DNA of 40,886 nucleotides from contig DFIN01000007.1 in NCBI GenBank assembly GCA_002372135.1, forward strand, positions 1 to 40,886, written 5' to 3'. The position numbers were made by a program, and so were the translations under genes. Below, one piece after another: positions 15,145 through 25,035 of the stretch; the stretch's first letter is position 1; each line of letters opens with the position of its first letter. The notes below the pieces were generated by a model that was given only the letters and a program-made list of their open reading frames with translations, had not been told where the DNA came from and made no database searches. This DNA is from Bacteroidales bacterium UBA3696. GTDB lineage: Bacteria > Bacteroidota > Bacteroidia > Bacteroidales > Paludibacteraceae.

Positions 15145-17043
15145 ATGGAATACCGCTATTTAGACAAGATTAACACACCGCAAGACCTCCGGCAGTTGCC
15201 CCGAGAAGCCCTACCGCAAGTCTGCGACGAGATACGAGACTATATCATCCAATGCTTAAGCCATAACCCGGGGCACTTGGCTTCTTCATTAGGCGCTGTC
15301 GAACTGACCGTAGCTCTACACTATGTCTTTGACACTCCTCACGACCAAATTGTATGGGATGTAGGTCATCAGGCATACGCCCACAAGATCCTGACTGCCC
15401 GTCGGGAGCAATTTGCCACCATCCGCCGTTGGGGCGGCCTATCTCCTTTCCCCACCCCCGACGAAAGCGAATACGACGCTTTCGTAGCCGGACATGCCAG
15501 CAACAGCATATCCGCAGCGTTAGGAATACAAGTAGCGGGCGAACTGCAAGCCGACAAGAAGATACCTCCCGCCGTAGTGGCTGTCATCGGCGATGGTTCA
15601 ATGACCGGCGGATTGGCGTTTGAAGGACTGAACAACACATCCATGAACCGCAACAACCTGCTTATCGTTGTCAATGACAACCACATGGCTATTGACCCGA
15701 TAAAAGGAGGGTTCACACAATACTTGGTGGATCTAACCACCAGCAACCGCTACAACCGTTGGCGTTGGTGGCTATACCAGATAGCCGTCAAACGGCACTG
15801 GGTGGACGACAGCAAAAAAAATCAACTGCAAAGTCGTCATAATGCCCTCAAAGCATGGCTTACTCACCAACCCAACAACATCTTCCAAGGTCTTCACTTG
15901 CGCTATTTCGGTCCGACAGACGGGCACGATGTAGAAGGGCTGGTACGCATTCTCACAGAAATCAAATACCACAAAGGACCACGCGTGTTGCATATCATAA
16001 CTACAAAAGGGAAAGGATACAAACCGGCAGAATTGGATCAAACTACTTGGCACGCCCCGGGAGAATTTGACCCGAAAAGCGGTGAAAGAAAATCTTCCGG
16101 ACACTCCCACCAACTGTGGCAAGACGTATTCGGGCAAGAATTATTACGCTTAGCACGTCTTGACTCTCGCATTGTGGGCATTACACCTGCTATGTTAAGC
16201 GGATGCTCCATGTCCATTATGAAAGAAGCCATCCCCCAACGTGTCTTTGATGTCGGAATAGCCGAATCGCATGCCCTCACCTTTGCTGCCGGCTTGGCGA
16301 AAGGAGGTATCATTCCGGTAGTCAATGTCTATTCGTCTTTTCTGCAACGGGCGTATGACCAAATTGTTCACGACGTAGCTCTCACGCGCCAACACGTAGT
16401 CATTTGCGTGGACAGAGCCGGTATAGTCGGACACGATGGTGCAACCCATCACGGACTTCTGGATTTATGTTTTCTACGTTCTATCCCCAATATGCAGATT
16501 GCAGCACCACGCACTGCAGAAGATCTGAGGTACATGATGCAACAGGCTATTCAAATGGACGGACCTGTAGCCATTCGTTACCCAAGAGGCAATGTGCCGC
16601 AAAATGTAACGGAGACTAACAACAAACTTCAAGAAATAGGCAAAGCCGTTCAACTCCGACAAGGTACAAAAATAGCAGTACTCACCATCGGTGCTATCGG
16701 TAATACGACCTATCAAGCCATTGAAGAAGCCGAGAAAAAAGCAGGTTCAAACACATGGGCACTATGGGATATGCGTTGGCTCAAACCCATAGACACAAAC
16801 GTATTGGAACATATCGGGCAACACTATCACACCGTCATTACCGTAGAAGACGGGATGACCGAAGGGGGATTAGGTAGTGCCGTAAGCGAATATATGACCG
16901 AACACGGATTCCCTGTACGAGTGATTCGCTTGGGGGTAAAAGACCAATTTGTAACACACGGAAGTCCCGATGAATTATATCATTTTCTACATTTAGATAA
17001 AGAAGGATTATGCGAATCGCTATTGCAGGCGCTGGAGAAGTAG
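15145..17043 (+). CDS. dxs: 1-deoxy-D-xylulose-5-phosphate synthase
   Basis: First enzyme of the MEP isoprenoid pathway: it joins pyruvate and glyceraldehyde 3-phosphate using thiamine diphosphate. The protein has 632 residues, typical for the family. Visible motifs are DVGHQAYAHK (about 71-80), GHASNSISAALG, the ThDP-binding GDGSMTGGLAFEGLNN (about 148-163) with NDNHMAI, and the transketolase-like AESHALTFAAGLA with VCVDRAGIVGHDGATHHG-type histidines. A GTG/TTG start further upstream is possible but falls inside the promoter. It overlaps trkA by 34 nt and leads the long plus-strand operon. Confidence 0.95.
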   Translation: MEYRYLDKINTPQDLRQLPREALPQVCDEIRDYIIQCLSHNPGHLASSLGAVELTVALHYVFDTPHDQIVWDVGHQAYAHKILTARREQFATIRRWGGLSPFPTPDESEYDAFVAGHASNSISAALGIQVAGELQADKKIPPAVVAVIGDGSMTGGLAFEGLNNTSMNRNNLLIVVNDNHMAIDPIKGGFTQYLVDLTTSNRYNRWRWWLYQIAVKRHWVDDSKKNQLQSRHNALKAWLTHQPNNIFQGLHLRYFGPTDGHDVEGLVRILTEIKYHKGPRVLHIITTKGKGYKPAELDQTTWHAPGEFDPKSGERKSSGHSHQLWQDVFGQELLRLARLDSRIVGITPAMLSGCSMSIMKEAIPQRVFDVGIAESHALTFAAGLAKGGIIPVVNVYSSFLQRAYDQIVHDVALTRQHVVICVDRAGIVGHDGATHHGLLDLCFLRSIPNMQIAAPRTAEDLRYMMQQAIQMDGPVAIRYPRGNVPQNVTETNNKLQEIGKAVQLRQGTKIAVLTIGAIGNTTYQAIEEAEKKAGSNTWALWDMRWLKPIDTNVLEHIGQHYHTVITVEDGMTEGGLGSAVSEYMTEHGFPVRVIRLGVKDQFVTHGSPDELYHFLHLDKEGLCESLLQALEK

Positions 17044-18344
17044 GCACACATCTTGCCAAACTGCTCTCGCGTGAAAATATGGATATTTGCCTTTTAGACG
17101 GGAACGCCGAACGACTCGGCATATTAGAGGCAAACTATGACCTCATGACCCGTGTAGGAAGCCCTACTTCCATTCACGATTTGCGTGAAATGGGAGTAAA
17201 GGATGTGGATCTTTTCATTGCCGTTACTCCTTACGAGTCGCAAAACATAACCAGTTGTTTGATAGCCAACCAATTGGGAGCAAAAAAAACGTTAGCACGG
17301 GTGGACAACTACGAATACCTGATGCCGGACAACCGCCCTATGTTTGAAAAAATGGGTCTTAACCACCTTATTTATCCGGAAGTTTTGGCGGCTAACGAGA
17401 TTGAAGAGGCACTTCGTACCAACTGGATGCGCTACCACATCACCCTCTGCCGAGGTGCCTTGGAACTTTGTGTAGTCAAGATTAGAGAGGGTGCAGAAGT
17501 TATCGGACAACGATTTGATTCCGGCTATTTTAGCCACGGAAAATATCGTATCGTACTCATCAAACGCGACAACCAAACAATCTTTCCGATCGGAACTGAT
17601 GAGGTACAAGCCGGCGATATGGTATATGCCGTCTGTACGCAAGACGAAATGGATTTTCTTCGCACGCAATTAGGCAAAACCCTACGCGATATACGGCGTG
17701 TTATGTTCTACGGCGGATCCCGTATCACGCTGAAAGCCGCACATAGTCTGCCGGAAAACATTCAAATCAAAATCTTGGAAGCAGACCGAGACAGATGCAT
17801 GCAAATCAGCGAAAAAGTAGGTAACGCGCTCGTTATTCACGCAGATGGCTCGTCTATGGACGACCTCATAGAAGAAGGCATACAAGACACAGACGCTTTT
17901 GTAGCAGTTACCGACAGTAGCGAAGCCAATATCTTTGCCTGCCTCGCTGCTAAACGTTTTGGAGTAAACAAGACGATAGCCGATGTGGAAAACATAGACT
18001 ATATTCAAATGGCTGAACGCTTGGACATTGGTACCGTGCTCAACAAAAAAACGATCACCGCCAGTTACATCTACCAGATGCTGCTGAATGCCAGCGTCCT
18101 AAATGTAAGAAACCTAACCAGCGCCGACGCAGAAATAGTCGAATTAGTCGCCACCGAAGGCAGCCGCATTACCCGCAACAAAATTAAGGACATCCGCATG
18201 CCCAAAGAAGTAATTATTGGCGGCTTGGTACGTGCTAAAGAAGGACTTTTGGTCAACGGCGACACCCAGATTTTGCCCGGCGACCAAGTCATAGTGCTAT
18301 GTAAAAGCCATAACATACGCGAACTGGAACGATATTTCAGATGA
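17010..18344 (+). CDS. trkA: Trk potassium uptake regulatory subunit TrkA
   Basis: A 444-residue cytoplasmic gating protein for the TrkH channel. It has two RCK-N/RCK-C pairs: a first Rossmann domain with IAGAGEVGTHLAKLL at the start, a first RCK-C at about 140-220, a second Rossmann domain (about 230-350, YGGSRITLKAAHSL) and a second RCK-C at the end. The second glycine motif is degenerate, as is common. It overlaps dxs by 34 nt and trkH by 4 nt (ATGA), so the potassium pair is coupled. Confidence 0.94.
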   Translation: MRIAIAGAGEVGTHLAKLLSRENMDICLLDGNAERLGILEANYDLMTRVGSPTSIHDLREMGVKDVDLFIAVTPYESQNITSCLIANQLGAKKTLARVDNYEYLMPDNRPMFEKMGLNHLIYPEVLAANEIEEALRTNWMRYHITLCRGALELCVVKIREGAEVIGQRFDSGYFSHGKYRIVLIKRDNQTIFPIGTDEVQAGDMVYAVCTQDEMDFLRTQLGKTLRDIRRVMFYGGSRITLKAAHSLPENIQIKILEADRDRCMQISEKVGNALVIHADGSSMDDLIEEGIQDTDAFVAVTDSSEANIFACLAAKRFGVNKTIADVENIDYIQMAERLDIGTVLNKKTITASYIYQMLLNASVLNVRNLTSADAEIVELVATEGSRITRNKIKDIRMPKEVIIGGLVRAKEGLLVNGDTQILPGDQVIVLCKSHNIRELERYFR

Positions 18345-19837
18345 CAAGAGCGTTTAACAAAGAATTGGTTTTTCGGACAATGGGTGCACTGTTGCTCATT
18401 GAAACCTTTTTTATGGCTCTGGCTACCGGAGTCAGCGTCTATTATTCAGACCCTGACCTAAATGCATTCATTGTCTCAACCACGATCACCTTTCTTGCCG
18501 GTTTATTGGGACTATGGTTTGGCAGGCATGCCTCATCTCGCGTAGGGGAACGAGAGGGGTACGTAATTGTCGCCATGGTGTGGGTCATATTTTCCCTTTT
18601 CGGGTTGCTTCCTTATTACCTTAGCGGTCAGATTAGCTCCTTCACGGATGCTTGGTTTGAGACCATGTCAGGCTTTACCACCACGGGAGCCACTATACTC
18701 AATGACGTAGAGTCGCTGACGCATGCAGCCTTGTTCTGGCGCGCAATGACCCAATGGTTAGGCGGATTAGGAATCATTGTGCTTTGCGTGGCTCTTCTAC
18801 CCATGTTCGGCTTAGGTGGTATGCAGTTGTATGCCGCCGAAGTAACCGGTGTGAACTACGAAAAACTCTCTCCCCGAATAGCCGACACCGCCAAACTGCT
18901 GTGGGGCGTATATATCTTGATGACAGCCACGGAAACACTACTGCTAAAATGGGCAGGAATGTGTGGCTTCGACGCTCTATGCCACTCGTTCGCCACTATT
19001 GCCACAGGAGGTTTTTCTACCAAAAACACCAGCCTGATGCTCTACGGACCTGCCGTTCACTACATAGTGGGCATATTTACCTTCCTATCTGGCATTAACT
19101 TTGCTTTACTGGTTCATTTTTTGCGAGGTAAACCTTCCCGCCTTCTCAAAGACGAAGAAACACGTTGGTACGTGCGCTCAGTTATTGTTTGCAGCCTCGC
19201 ACTTACTATCGGTCTATGCGTTTACTACGGACTTGCCAACCCTGTTTGGAAAGAAGGTACCATTCCCGTCCTTCGCCATTTAGAGCACTCGCTGCGACAT
19301 GGTTTTTTTATGGCTGCAAATGCGATAACATCCACCGGTTTTGCAGCCTCCGACTATATGACTTGGCATCCCCTTCTATGGGTTATGGTGGCAATGATGT
19401 TTATCACGGGCGGTAGCAGCGGTTCTACCGCCGGCGGTATCAAATGGGTACGGATTATCATCTTTGTCAAAAGTGGCGTGGCAGAATTTCAACGCCGCAT
19501 ACACCCGCATGCCATCATTCCTATTAAACTGAACGGCAAGCCGCTACCCTATACAACCATTAACAATGTAATGGCGTTTATGGTATTTTACATCCTCCTC
19601 ATTTTCTTATCCGTTCTCGTTTTTAGTGCATGTGGTGTAAACTTGGAGGAGTCAATAGGTGTTGCCATTTCGTCCATCGGCAATGTGGGTATGAGTATCG
19701 GTCAGTACGGTCCAAGCGGTTCGTATGCTCTATTTCCCACTTTCGGCAAATGGTGGATGACGCTGATTATGCTGACCGGGCGTTTGGAAATCTTTACTAT
19801 CCTGCTGCTATTCACCAAAGTTCTGTGGAAAAAATGA
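18341..19837 (+). CDS. trkH: Trk potassium uptake channel TrkH
   Basis: A 498-residue membrane protein with four pore loops carrying the selectivity-filter glycines: MSGFTTTGATIL (about 107-118), IATGGFSTKN, ITSTGFAASD and ISSIGNVGMSIG. Ten or more hydrophobic segments match the SKT family. With TrkA it imports potassium, driven by the membrane potential. Both ends overlap neighbours by ATGA. Confidence 0.95.
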   Translation: MTRAFNKELVFRTMGALLLIETFFMALATGVSVYYSDPDLNAFIVSTTITFLAGLLGLWFGRHASSRVGEREGYVIVAMVWVIFSLFGLLPYYLSGQISSFTDAWFETMSGFTTTGATILNDVESLTHAALFWRAMTQWLGGLGIIVLCVALLPMFGLGGMQLYAAEVTGVNYEKLSPRIADTAKLLWGVYILMTATETLLLKWAGMCGFDALCHSFATIATGGFSTKNTSLMLYGPAVHYIVGIFTFLSGINFALLVHFLRGKPSRLLKDEETRWYVRSVIVCSLALTIGLCVYYGLANPVWKEGTIPVLRHLEHSLRHGFFMAANAITSTGFAASDYMTWHPLLWVMVAMMFITGGSSGSTAGGIKWVRIIIFVKSGVAEFQRRIHPHAIIPIKLNGKPLPYTTINNVMAFMVFYILLIFLSVLVFSACGVNLEESIGVAISSIGNVGMSIGQYGPSGSYALFPTFGKWWMTLIMLTGRLEIFTILLLFTKVLWKK

Positions 19838-21075
19838 GACCGTACCAAGTTTGTTTGATTATTATTCTGGCTCTTACACTTGCAGCGGCAGCCTTATGGG
19901 GATGGCGGACATATAACGAGCCGCCGTCTTCCGAGCACTCGATTTCCGATACGATTGTACTTCTTTCTATACCGGATTTATCCGATGAAGACAACAATTT
20001 GCGCACCGATAGGTGGGATAATGGGCAATCTGTATACAAGTGGTTAGCCCCTTTTTATGACGCATTGGCATACAGCCGCGAACAAACTATTCGTGTGGTA
20101 CATTATGGTGATTCACAAATAGAAGGCGATCGTATGACCTTCGTCCTACGCCGCGCATTACAAGACAGATTTGGAGGGAACGGAGTAGGTCTCCTGCCAC
20201 TCTACCAGACTTTGGACGTTCGCACTTCTCTACAAACCATACAACATGCAAACAGAACCATTGCCCCGAAAGTCTATCGAGCCTATGGACCGACATCCTA
20301 CAGACGTTCCGATGGTTTGTACGGTCCCATGGCGCAAGTCTATATAATGGATAACGTAAAAGTAGCCGGAAGTGAAGACCTTGTATGGAATATTCGTACA
20401 CGTCTCAACGGACCGGAGAGTCGTTTTACGCGCATTCGCATCGTGGCCGAACAAGATAGTTTTGTTTATATGCCGGATACCGTTTCTTCCTATACGCTCC
20501 ATCTAACCGGCAAACAACTTATCTACGGCATTTCTGCCGAGACACCGACAGGAATTCAGGTGGATAACATACCAATGAGAGGCTGTGCAGGCACCATCTT
20601 TACCCACATAGACTCCACCGCCCTTTCACACTACTTCGACCACACCCGCACCCGACTCATTATCTGGCAATTCAGCGGCAATGTTGTCCCTTATGTAAAA
20701 ACAGACCAACAAATTACCCATTACGTGAACCGCGTAAAACAACAAATACGCTATTTGCATCAAGTTGCTCCCGCTGCTGCCATTCTGATGATTGGACCCA
20801 GCGATATGCTCTATCACGAAGGCGGACAACGAAAATCCTATCGTGTTCTACCGGCTTTAGATAAAGCACTACAAACGGCTGCTGAAGAAGAAAGAGCCGC
20901 CTACTGGTCATTATTCGATGCTATGGGAGGAGCAGGAAGTATGAACGAATGGATACAACAGGGTTTAGCCGGTCAAGACGGCATCCACTTTACCCGTAAC
21001 GGGGCCGATAAAGCAGGACAATTGCTGAGCGACTATCTGCTATTCCCCATCAATAATGCTAACGGACTTCATTGA
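19834..21075 (+). CDS. SGNH/GDSL hydrolase-like protein, membrane anchored
   Basis: The start at 19834 overlaps the trkH stop (ATGA) and gives 413 residues; longer in-frame extensions lie inside trkH. An N-terminal hydrophobic segment (about 5-24) is a signal anchor. SGNH blocks are visible: VHYGDSQIEGD (catalytic Ser, about residue 93), an IWQFSGN segment, MIGPSDM, and GIHFTRNG (Asp/His block near 390). Together with the MBOAT gene that overlaps its end by 20 nt, it probably forms an O-acylation pair for a periplasmic or cell-surface glycan, like PatA/PatB or AlgI/AlgX. The substrate cannot be read from the sequence. Confidence 0.8.
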   Translation: MRPYQVCLIIILALTLAAAALWGWRTYNEPPSSEHSISDTIVLLSIPDLSDEDNNLRTDRWDNGQSVYKWLAPFYDALAYSREQTIRVVHYGDSQIEGDRMTFVLRRALQDRFGGNGVGLLPLYQTLDVRTSLQTIQHANRTIAPKVYRAYGPTSYRRSDGLYGPMAQVYIMDNVKVAGSEDLVWNIRTRLNGPESRFTRIRIVAEQDSFVYMPDTVSSYTLHLTGKQLIYGISAETPTGIQVDNIPMRGCAGTIFTHIDSTALSHYFDHTRTRLIIWQFSGNVVPYVKTDQQITHYVNRVKQQIRYLHQVAPAAAILMIGPSDMLYHEGGQRKSYRVLPALDKALQTAAEEERAAYWSLFDAMGGAGSMNEWIQQGLAGQDGIHFTRNGADKAGQLLSDYLLFPINNANGLH

Positions 21076-22882
21076 CATATTCGCCTTCCATACACAACGC
21101 CCGCTGCTCTTTACGCAGTGGGAGTTTTGGGTATTCTTTGCACTCGTCTATTGCCTATTCGCCATCCTAATGGAAACGGGCAAGAACGCACAATCTCATC
21201 TGCGTCTGCACCTGCGCAATGTATTCCTAATGTTCGCCAGTTGGTTCTTTTACTACAAAACAAGCGGAACATTCCTATTATTACTCATCTTTCTCACACT
21301 TACCAACTGGCTGTTGGCTCTTTTGCTGGAACGTGCCAACAATCAACAAGGACTTAAACGGCTGTGGCTATGCGTAGGGGTTATTATTGACCTTGGCGTA
21401 TTGGCATTCTTCAAGTATGCTTATTTTGGGGTTGATTTTATCAACCAACTGATTGGCACTCACCTTACTATCACCGAAAAAATTCTTCTTCCGGTAGGCA
21501 TTAGTTTCTACACTTTTCAAGTCATTTCCTACATATCCGACGTATATCACCAACGCATATCGCCGGTACAAAATCTGCTTGACTTTGCGTTTTACGTCTC
21601 CTTTTTCCCTCAACTGGTAGCAGGACCTATCGTCCGCGCATCCGAGTTCGTTCCGCAACTCTACAAACCTTTTCATCTAAGCAAACGGCAATTCGGGATA
21701 GCCGTTTTTTGGATATTGAACGGCTTGATAAAGAAGATTATACTGAGCGATTTTTTAGCCATTCAGTTTATTGACCGTGTATTTGACAACCCATTGCTTT
21801 TTTCCGGTGCGGAGAACCTATTGGCTCTGTTTGCCTACTCGTTGCAAGTCTATGCCGACTTCTCCGGCTATACGGATATCGCCATTGGAGTGGCTATGCT
21901 TCTCGGTTTCTATCTGCCCCGCAACTTCCACTCACCTTACAAAGCCAAAAACCCGCAAGAATTTTGGCGCAGATGGCATATATCACTCAGCCGTTGGCTC
22001 AAAACGTATGTATATATTCCCTTGGGCGGCAACCGACAAGCCACCTTGGGCACTTACATGGGTATCTTTATTATCGCGGTCATCGGCCTAAAGTTGAGCG
22101 GCAATTGGTGGGTGATAGGTTTTACTATTCTTATCGCCGGCATTATTGCGCTCATAGCATGGCTTCGTCCACAACACCGCCGACTCCTTTATGCCAATCT
22201 TAACTCATTCATCACAATGCTATTAGGCGGTCTATGGCATGGTGCCAGCTGGAACTTTCTTATCTGGGGCGGACTGAATGGAATAGGAATGATTATCAAC
22301 AAGATCTGGCGCGAGTGGAATCTCCATTTCCAATTCATCGGTATGGTTTTGCTTACCGCTATCACAACTCTTATACGTTTTTATTTTCCTCTACCTTGGA
22401 TTAACGTGCTGTGGATTTGGGTTCTACTGCTAATGATAGGAACACTCCTGCAATATCTGTACTCTTTGCTGCATTTACCCAAAGGGAACCGGACAAAAGC
22501 CATACACACAGGTTGGGCTGTCATACAAACCTTTGTTTTTATCACATTTACACGACTTTTTTTCCGTTCAGGCTCTAATTTAGACCCGGCTACTGCCAAC
22601 GAAGTGGCTTGGCAAACAGCCCAACAGATGATGACACAAATCGGTTCACCTTGGCAAACGAATAATCTCTTGCCCCAACTTTGGCAACACCGAATCATCA
22701 TTCTCCTTTTTATCATCGGCATGATTATTCACTGGATGCCTGATAAATTTAAGCAGTGGTATCGTTTGCTGTTTGCCTCTTTACCTATCTGGCTGATGAT
22801 AATGATTATCATAGCCGTTGTGCTCCTGCTTCATCGTTTTATGATAACCGACATACAACCTTTTATCTATTTTCAATTCTAA
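21056..22882 (+). CDS. MBOAT-family O-acyltransferase
   Basis: A 608-residue polytopic protein of the membrane-bound O-acyltransferase family. It has the AlgI/PatA/DltB-type motifs PVGISFYTFQVISYISDVY, FFPQLVAGPIVR, the WRRWHISLSRWL block and the catalytic histidine in LLGGLWHGASWNFLIWGG (about 385-405). Such proteins move acyl groups, usually acetyl, across the inner membrane to a glycan. The SGNH neighbour is the likely periplasmic partner. It is longer than AlgI (~520), with extra C-terminal helices. coaE follows 16 nt later. Confidence 0.9.
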   Translation: MLTDFIDIFAFHTQRPLLFTQWEFWVFFALVYCLFAILMETGKNAQSHLRLHLRNVFLMFASWFFYYKTSGTFLLLLIFLTLTNWLLALLLERANNQQGLKRLWLCVGVIIDLGVLAFFKYAYFGVDFINQLIGTHLTITEKILLPVGISFYTFQVISYISDVYHQRISPVQNLLDFAFYVSFFPQLVAGPIVRASEFVPQLYKPFHLSKRQFGIAVFWILNGLIKKIILSDFLAIQFIDRVFDNPLLFSGAENLLALFAYSLQVYADFSGYTDIAIGVAMLLGFYLPRNFHSPYKAKNPQEFWRRWHISLSRWLKTYVYIPLGGNRQATLGTYMGIFIIAVIGLKLSGNWWVIGFTILIAGIIALIAWLRPQHRRLLYANLNSFITMLLGGLWHGASWNFLIWGGLNGIGMIINKIWREWNLHFQFIGMVLLTAITTLIRFYFPLPWINVLWIWVLLLMIGTLLQYLYSLLHLPKGNRTKAIHTGWAVIQTFVFITFTRLFFRSGSNLDPATANEVAWQTAQQMMTQIGSPWQTNNLLPQLWQHRIIILLFIIGMIIHWMPDKFKQWYRLLFASLPIWLMIMIIIAVVLLLHRFMITDIQPFIYFQF

Positions 22883-22898
22883 AATCAAACAATAGAGC

Positions 22899-23492
22899 AT
22901 GGCAACACTCATTGGACTAACAGGGGGAATAGGAAGCGGCAAAACAACCATAGCCAACCTTCTCCGTACCCACGGATACAAAGTCTATGACACGGATTCA
23001 GCGGCTAAACGTATAGTACTTACTCCCCTTGTCCGCTCTCAAATAGAAAAACTGCTCGGAAAAGATGTGTACGAAGCCGATCAATACTGTACGCAGAAAG
23101 TGGCAGAACGTGTATTTACAAACCCCGACCTGCTCAAGCAACTCAATGCCATCGTTCACCCCGCCGTACAAAATGACCTTCTGTTATACTCGGCAAACGA
23201 AAACAATGGATGGATATTTGTAGAAAGTGCTATTCTCTACGAAAGCGGTCTAAACCAACTGTGCAACTATGTCGTAGCAGTCATTGCCCCCAAGAAACTT
23301 CGCATAGAACGCACCATGACGCGTGACGGAAAAACACGCGAACAAGTAATGGCTCGTATCAACACACAAATGAGCAATTGCAGCCTGCGAAAAAAAGCGA
23401 ATTATATCGTTGAAAACAACGAAAAACAATCTCTCACACAACTTACTGACAAACTGATTAAACATCTACATAAAGCGATCGGTTCGCTATAA
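22899..23492 (+). CDS. coaE: Dephospho-CoA kinase
   Basis: Last step of coenzyme A synthesis: it phosphorylates dephospho-CoA with ATP. The 197-residue protein has the P-loop GLTGGIGSGKTT (residues 6-17), the YDTDSAAK segment and the late R-rich lid. Length and motifs are normal. The cstA gene follows 14 nt later. Confidence 0.94.
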   Translation: MATLIGLTGGIGSGKTTIANLLRTHGYKVYDTDSAAKRIVLTPLVRSQIEKLLGKDVYEADQYCTQKVAERVFTNPDLLKQLNAIVHPAVQNDLLLYSANENNGWIFVESAILYESGLNQLCNYVVAVIAPKKLRIERTMTRDGKTREQVMARINTQMSNCSLRKKANYIVENNEKQSLTQLTDKLIKHLHKAIGSL

Positions 23493-23506
23493 AAACAATC
23501 TCAATT

Positions 23507-25003
23507 ATGGTTACTTTTATTATTTCATTAGTGGCTTTAGTCCTTGGTTTTATACTATATGGGACTTTTGTGGAAAAAGTGTTTGGCATCCATCCCGAAC
23601 GACGTACACCCGCTCTTACACACACCGACGGGGTGGACTATGTACCGATGAAACCTTGGCGCATTTTTCTCGTTCAGTTTCTCAACATTGCGGGTTTAGG
23701 ACCCATCTTCGGTGCCATCATGGGGATTTTCTTCGGTCCGGCTGCCTTTCTATGGATTGTGTTCGGAACAATTTTTGCCGGAGGTGTTCACGACTACCTG
23801 AGCGGCATGCTATCCATCCGCAAAGACGGAGCATCCCTTCCTGAAATAGTAGGAAGCGAATTAGGTACCGGCATCCAACTCTTTATGCGCGTGCTGTCAC
23901 TTGTTCTACTCATTCTGCTGACAACCACTTTTCTAAGCGGTCCGGCTACCTTGTTGCAAGGACTCTGCCATTTGCCTACCATTACTTGGGGGAGCAGCAC
24001 GATGCCCTTGGTGTGGGTACTCATCATCTTTGCTTACTACATATTCGCAACCATACTGCCCGTAGATAAACTAATTGGACGCTTCTATCCTATTTTCGGA
24101 GGCGTGTTGCTATTTATGGGAATAGGAATCATGGTGATTATGCTGGGTTGGCATAACGGCGAAATGCCTGAATTAACCGACGGATTACACAACCGCCAGA
24201 CTGACGGATTACCACTCTTCCCGATGATGTTTGTCAGCATCGCTTGCGGAGCCATTTCCGGTTTTCACGGCACTCAATCACCTCTTATGGCTCGCTGCGT
24301 AACCAACGAGCGACAAGGCAGATGGATTTTCTATGGAGCCATGGTAGCTGAAGGCATATTGGCACTAATATGGGCAGCGGCAGCAGGTACATTTTTTGCG
24401 GTTCCCGAACAAGGCTTATATGGTATTGACGGACTGCAAGCCTTTAAGGATGCCCACCCGGGTGAAAACATTGCAGCACTGGTGGTTGACCAAGTCAGCC
24501 GCTCATGGCTCGGCACAGTAGGCGGATTACTGGCAATCATAGGCGTTATTGCCGCTCCGATTACAAGCGGCGACACCGCCCTTCGCTCCGCTCGTCTCAT
24601 CGTAGCGGACTTCTTACACTGGGATCAAAAACGTATTCCCAAACGACTCATCATCGCCATTCCTCTCTTCTTATGCGTTTTTGGTATGGTGTTTGTTGAT
24701 TTCAATGTCGTTTGGCGGTACTTCGCATGGACCAATCAAACGCTGGCTGTCTTTACTCTCTGGGCAGGAACGGTATTCCTCTATAAGCAGGAACATACCG
24801 GCCAACACGCATACCCCAAAGGCTATCTGATTGCGCTTATTCCGGCACTGTTTATGACCATGGTTAGCGTCAGTTATATTTTTATCGCACCGGAAGGACT
24901 GCAATTTGCTGCCAAAGGACTAAGTCTTATAGCCTACATCATCGCCGCTGTCGTTACAATCGGATTACTATTACTTTTTATTCGATGGACAAAAAAAATT
25001 TGA
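23507..25003 (+). CDS. cstA: Carbon starvation protein CstA-family transporter
   Basis: A 498-residue polytopic protein of the CstA/BtsT family, shorter than the ~700-residue E. coli CstA as usual in Bacteroidetes. Conserved parts are FGPIFGA-like GLGPIFGAIMGIFFGPAAFLW (split here around residue 65-85), GVHDYLSGMLSIRK, GFHGTQSPLMARC and APITSGDTALRSARLI. The family takes up peptides or pyruvate. About 14 hydrophobic segments are seen. A promoter for holB lies across the end of this gene. Confidence 0.9.
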   Translation: MVTFIISLVALVLGFILYGTFVEKVFGIHPERRTPALTHTDGVDYVPMKPWRIFLVQFLNIAGLGPIFGAIMGIFFGPAAFLWIVFGTIFAGGVHDYLSGMLSIRKDGASLPEIVGSELGTGIQLFMRVLSLVLLILLTTTFLSGPATLLQGLCHLPTITWGSSTMPLVWVLIIFAYYIFATILPVDKLIGRFYPIFGGVLLFMGIGIMVIMLGWHNGEMPELTDGLHNRQTDGLPLFPMMFVSIACGAISGFHGTQSPLMARCVTNERQGRWIFYGAMVAEGILALIWAAAAGTFFAVPEQGLYGIDGLQAFKDAHPGENIAALVVDQVSRSWLGTVGGLLAIIGVIAAPITSGDTALRSARLIVADFLHWDQKRIPKRLIIAIPLFLCVFGMVFVDFNVVWRYFAWTNQTLAVFTLWAGTVFLYKQEHTGQHAYPKGYLIALIPALFMTMVSVSYIFIAPEGLQFAAKGLSLIAYIIAAVVTIGLLLLFIRWTKKI

Positions 25004-25012
25004 TTACCTTTG
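24981..25012 (+). promoter_or_regulatory. holB promoter across the end of cstA
   Basis: TACCTTTG (25005-25012) is a perfect TAnnTTTG element. The -33 region at 24981-24984 (TTCG) with a 20-nt spacer is a weak match. Transcription near 25017 would give a 19-nt leader for holB inside the larger operon. Confidence 0.5.
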
Positions 25013-25035
25013 CGCGCTTTCTTTGAGAACAGACT

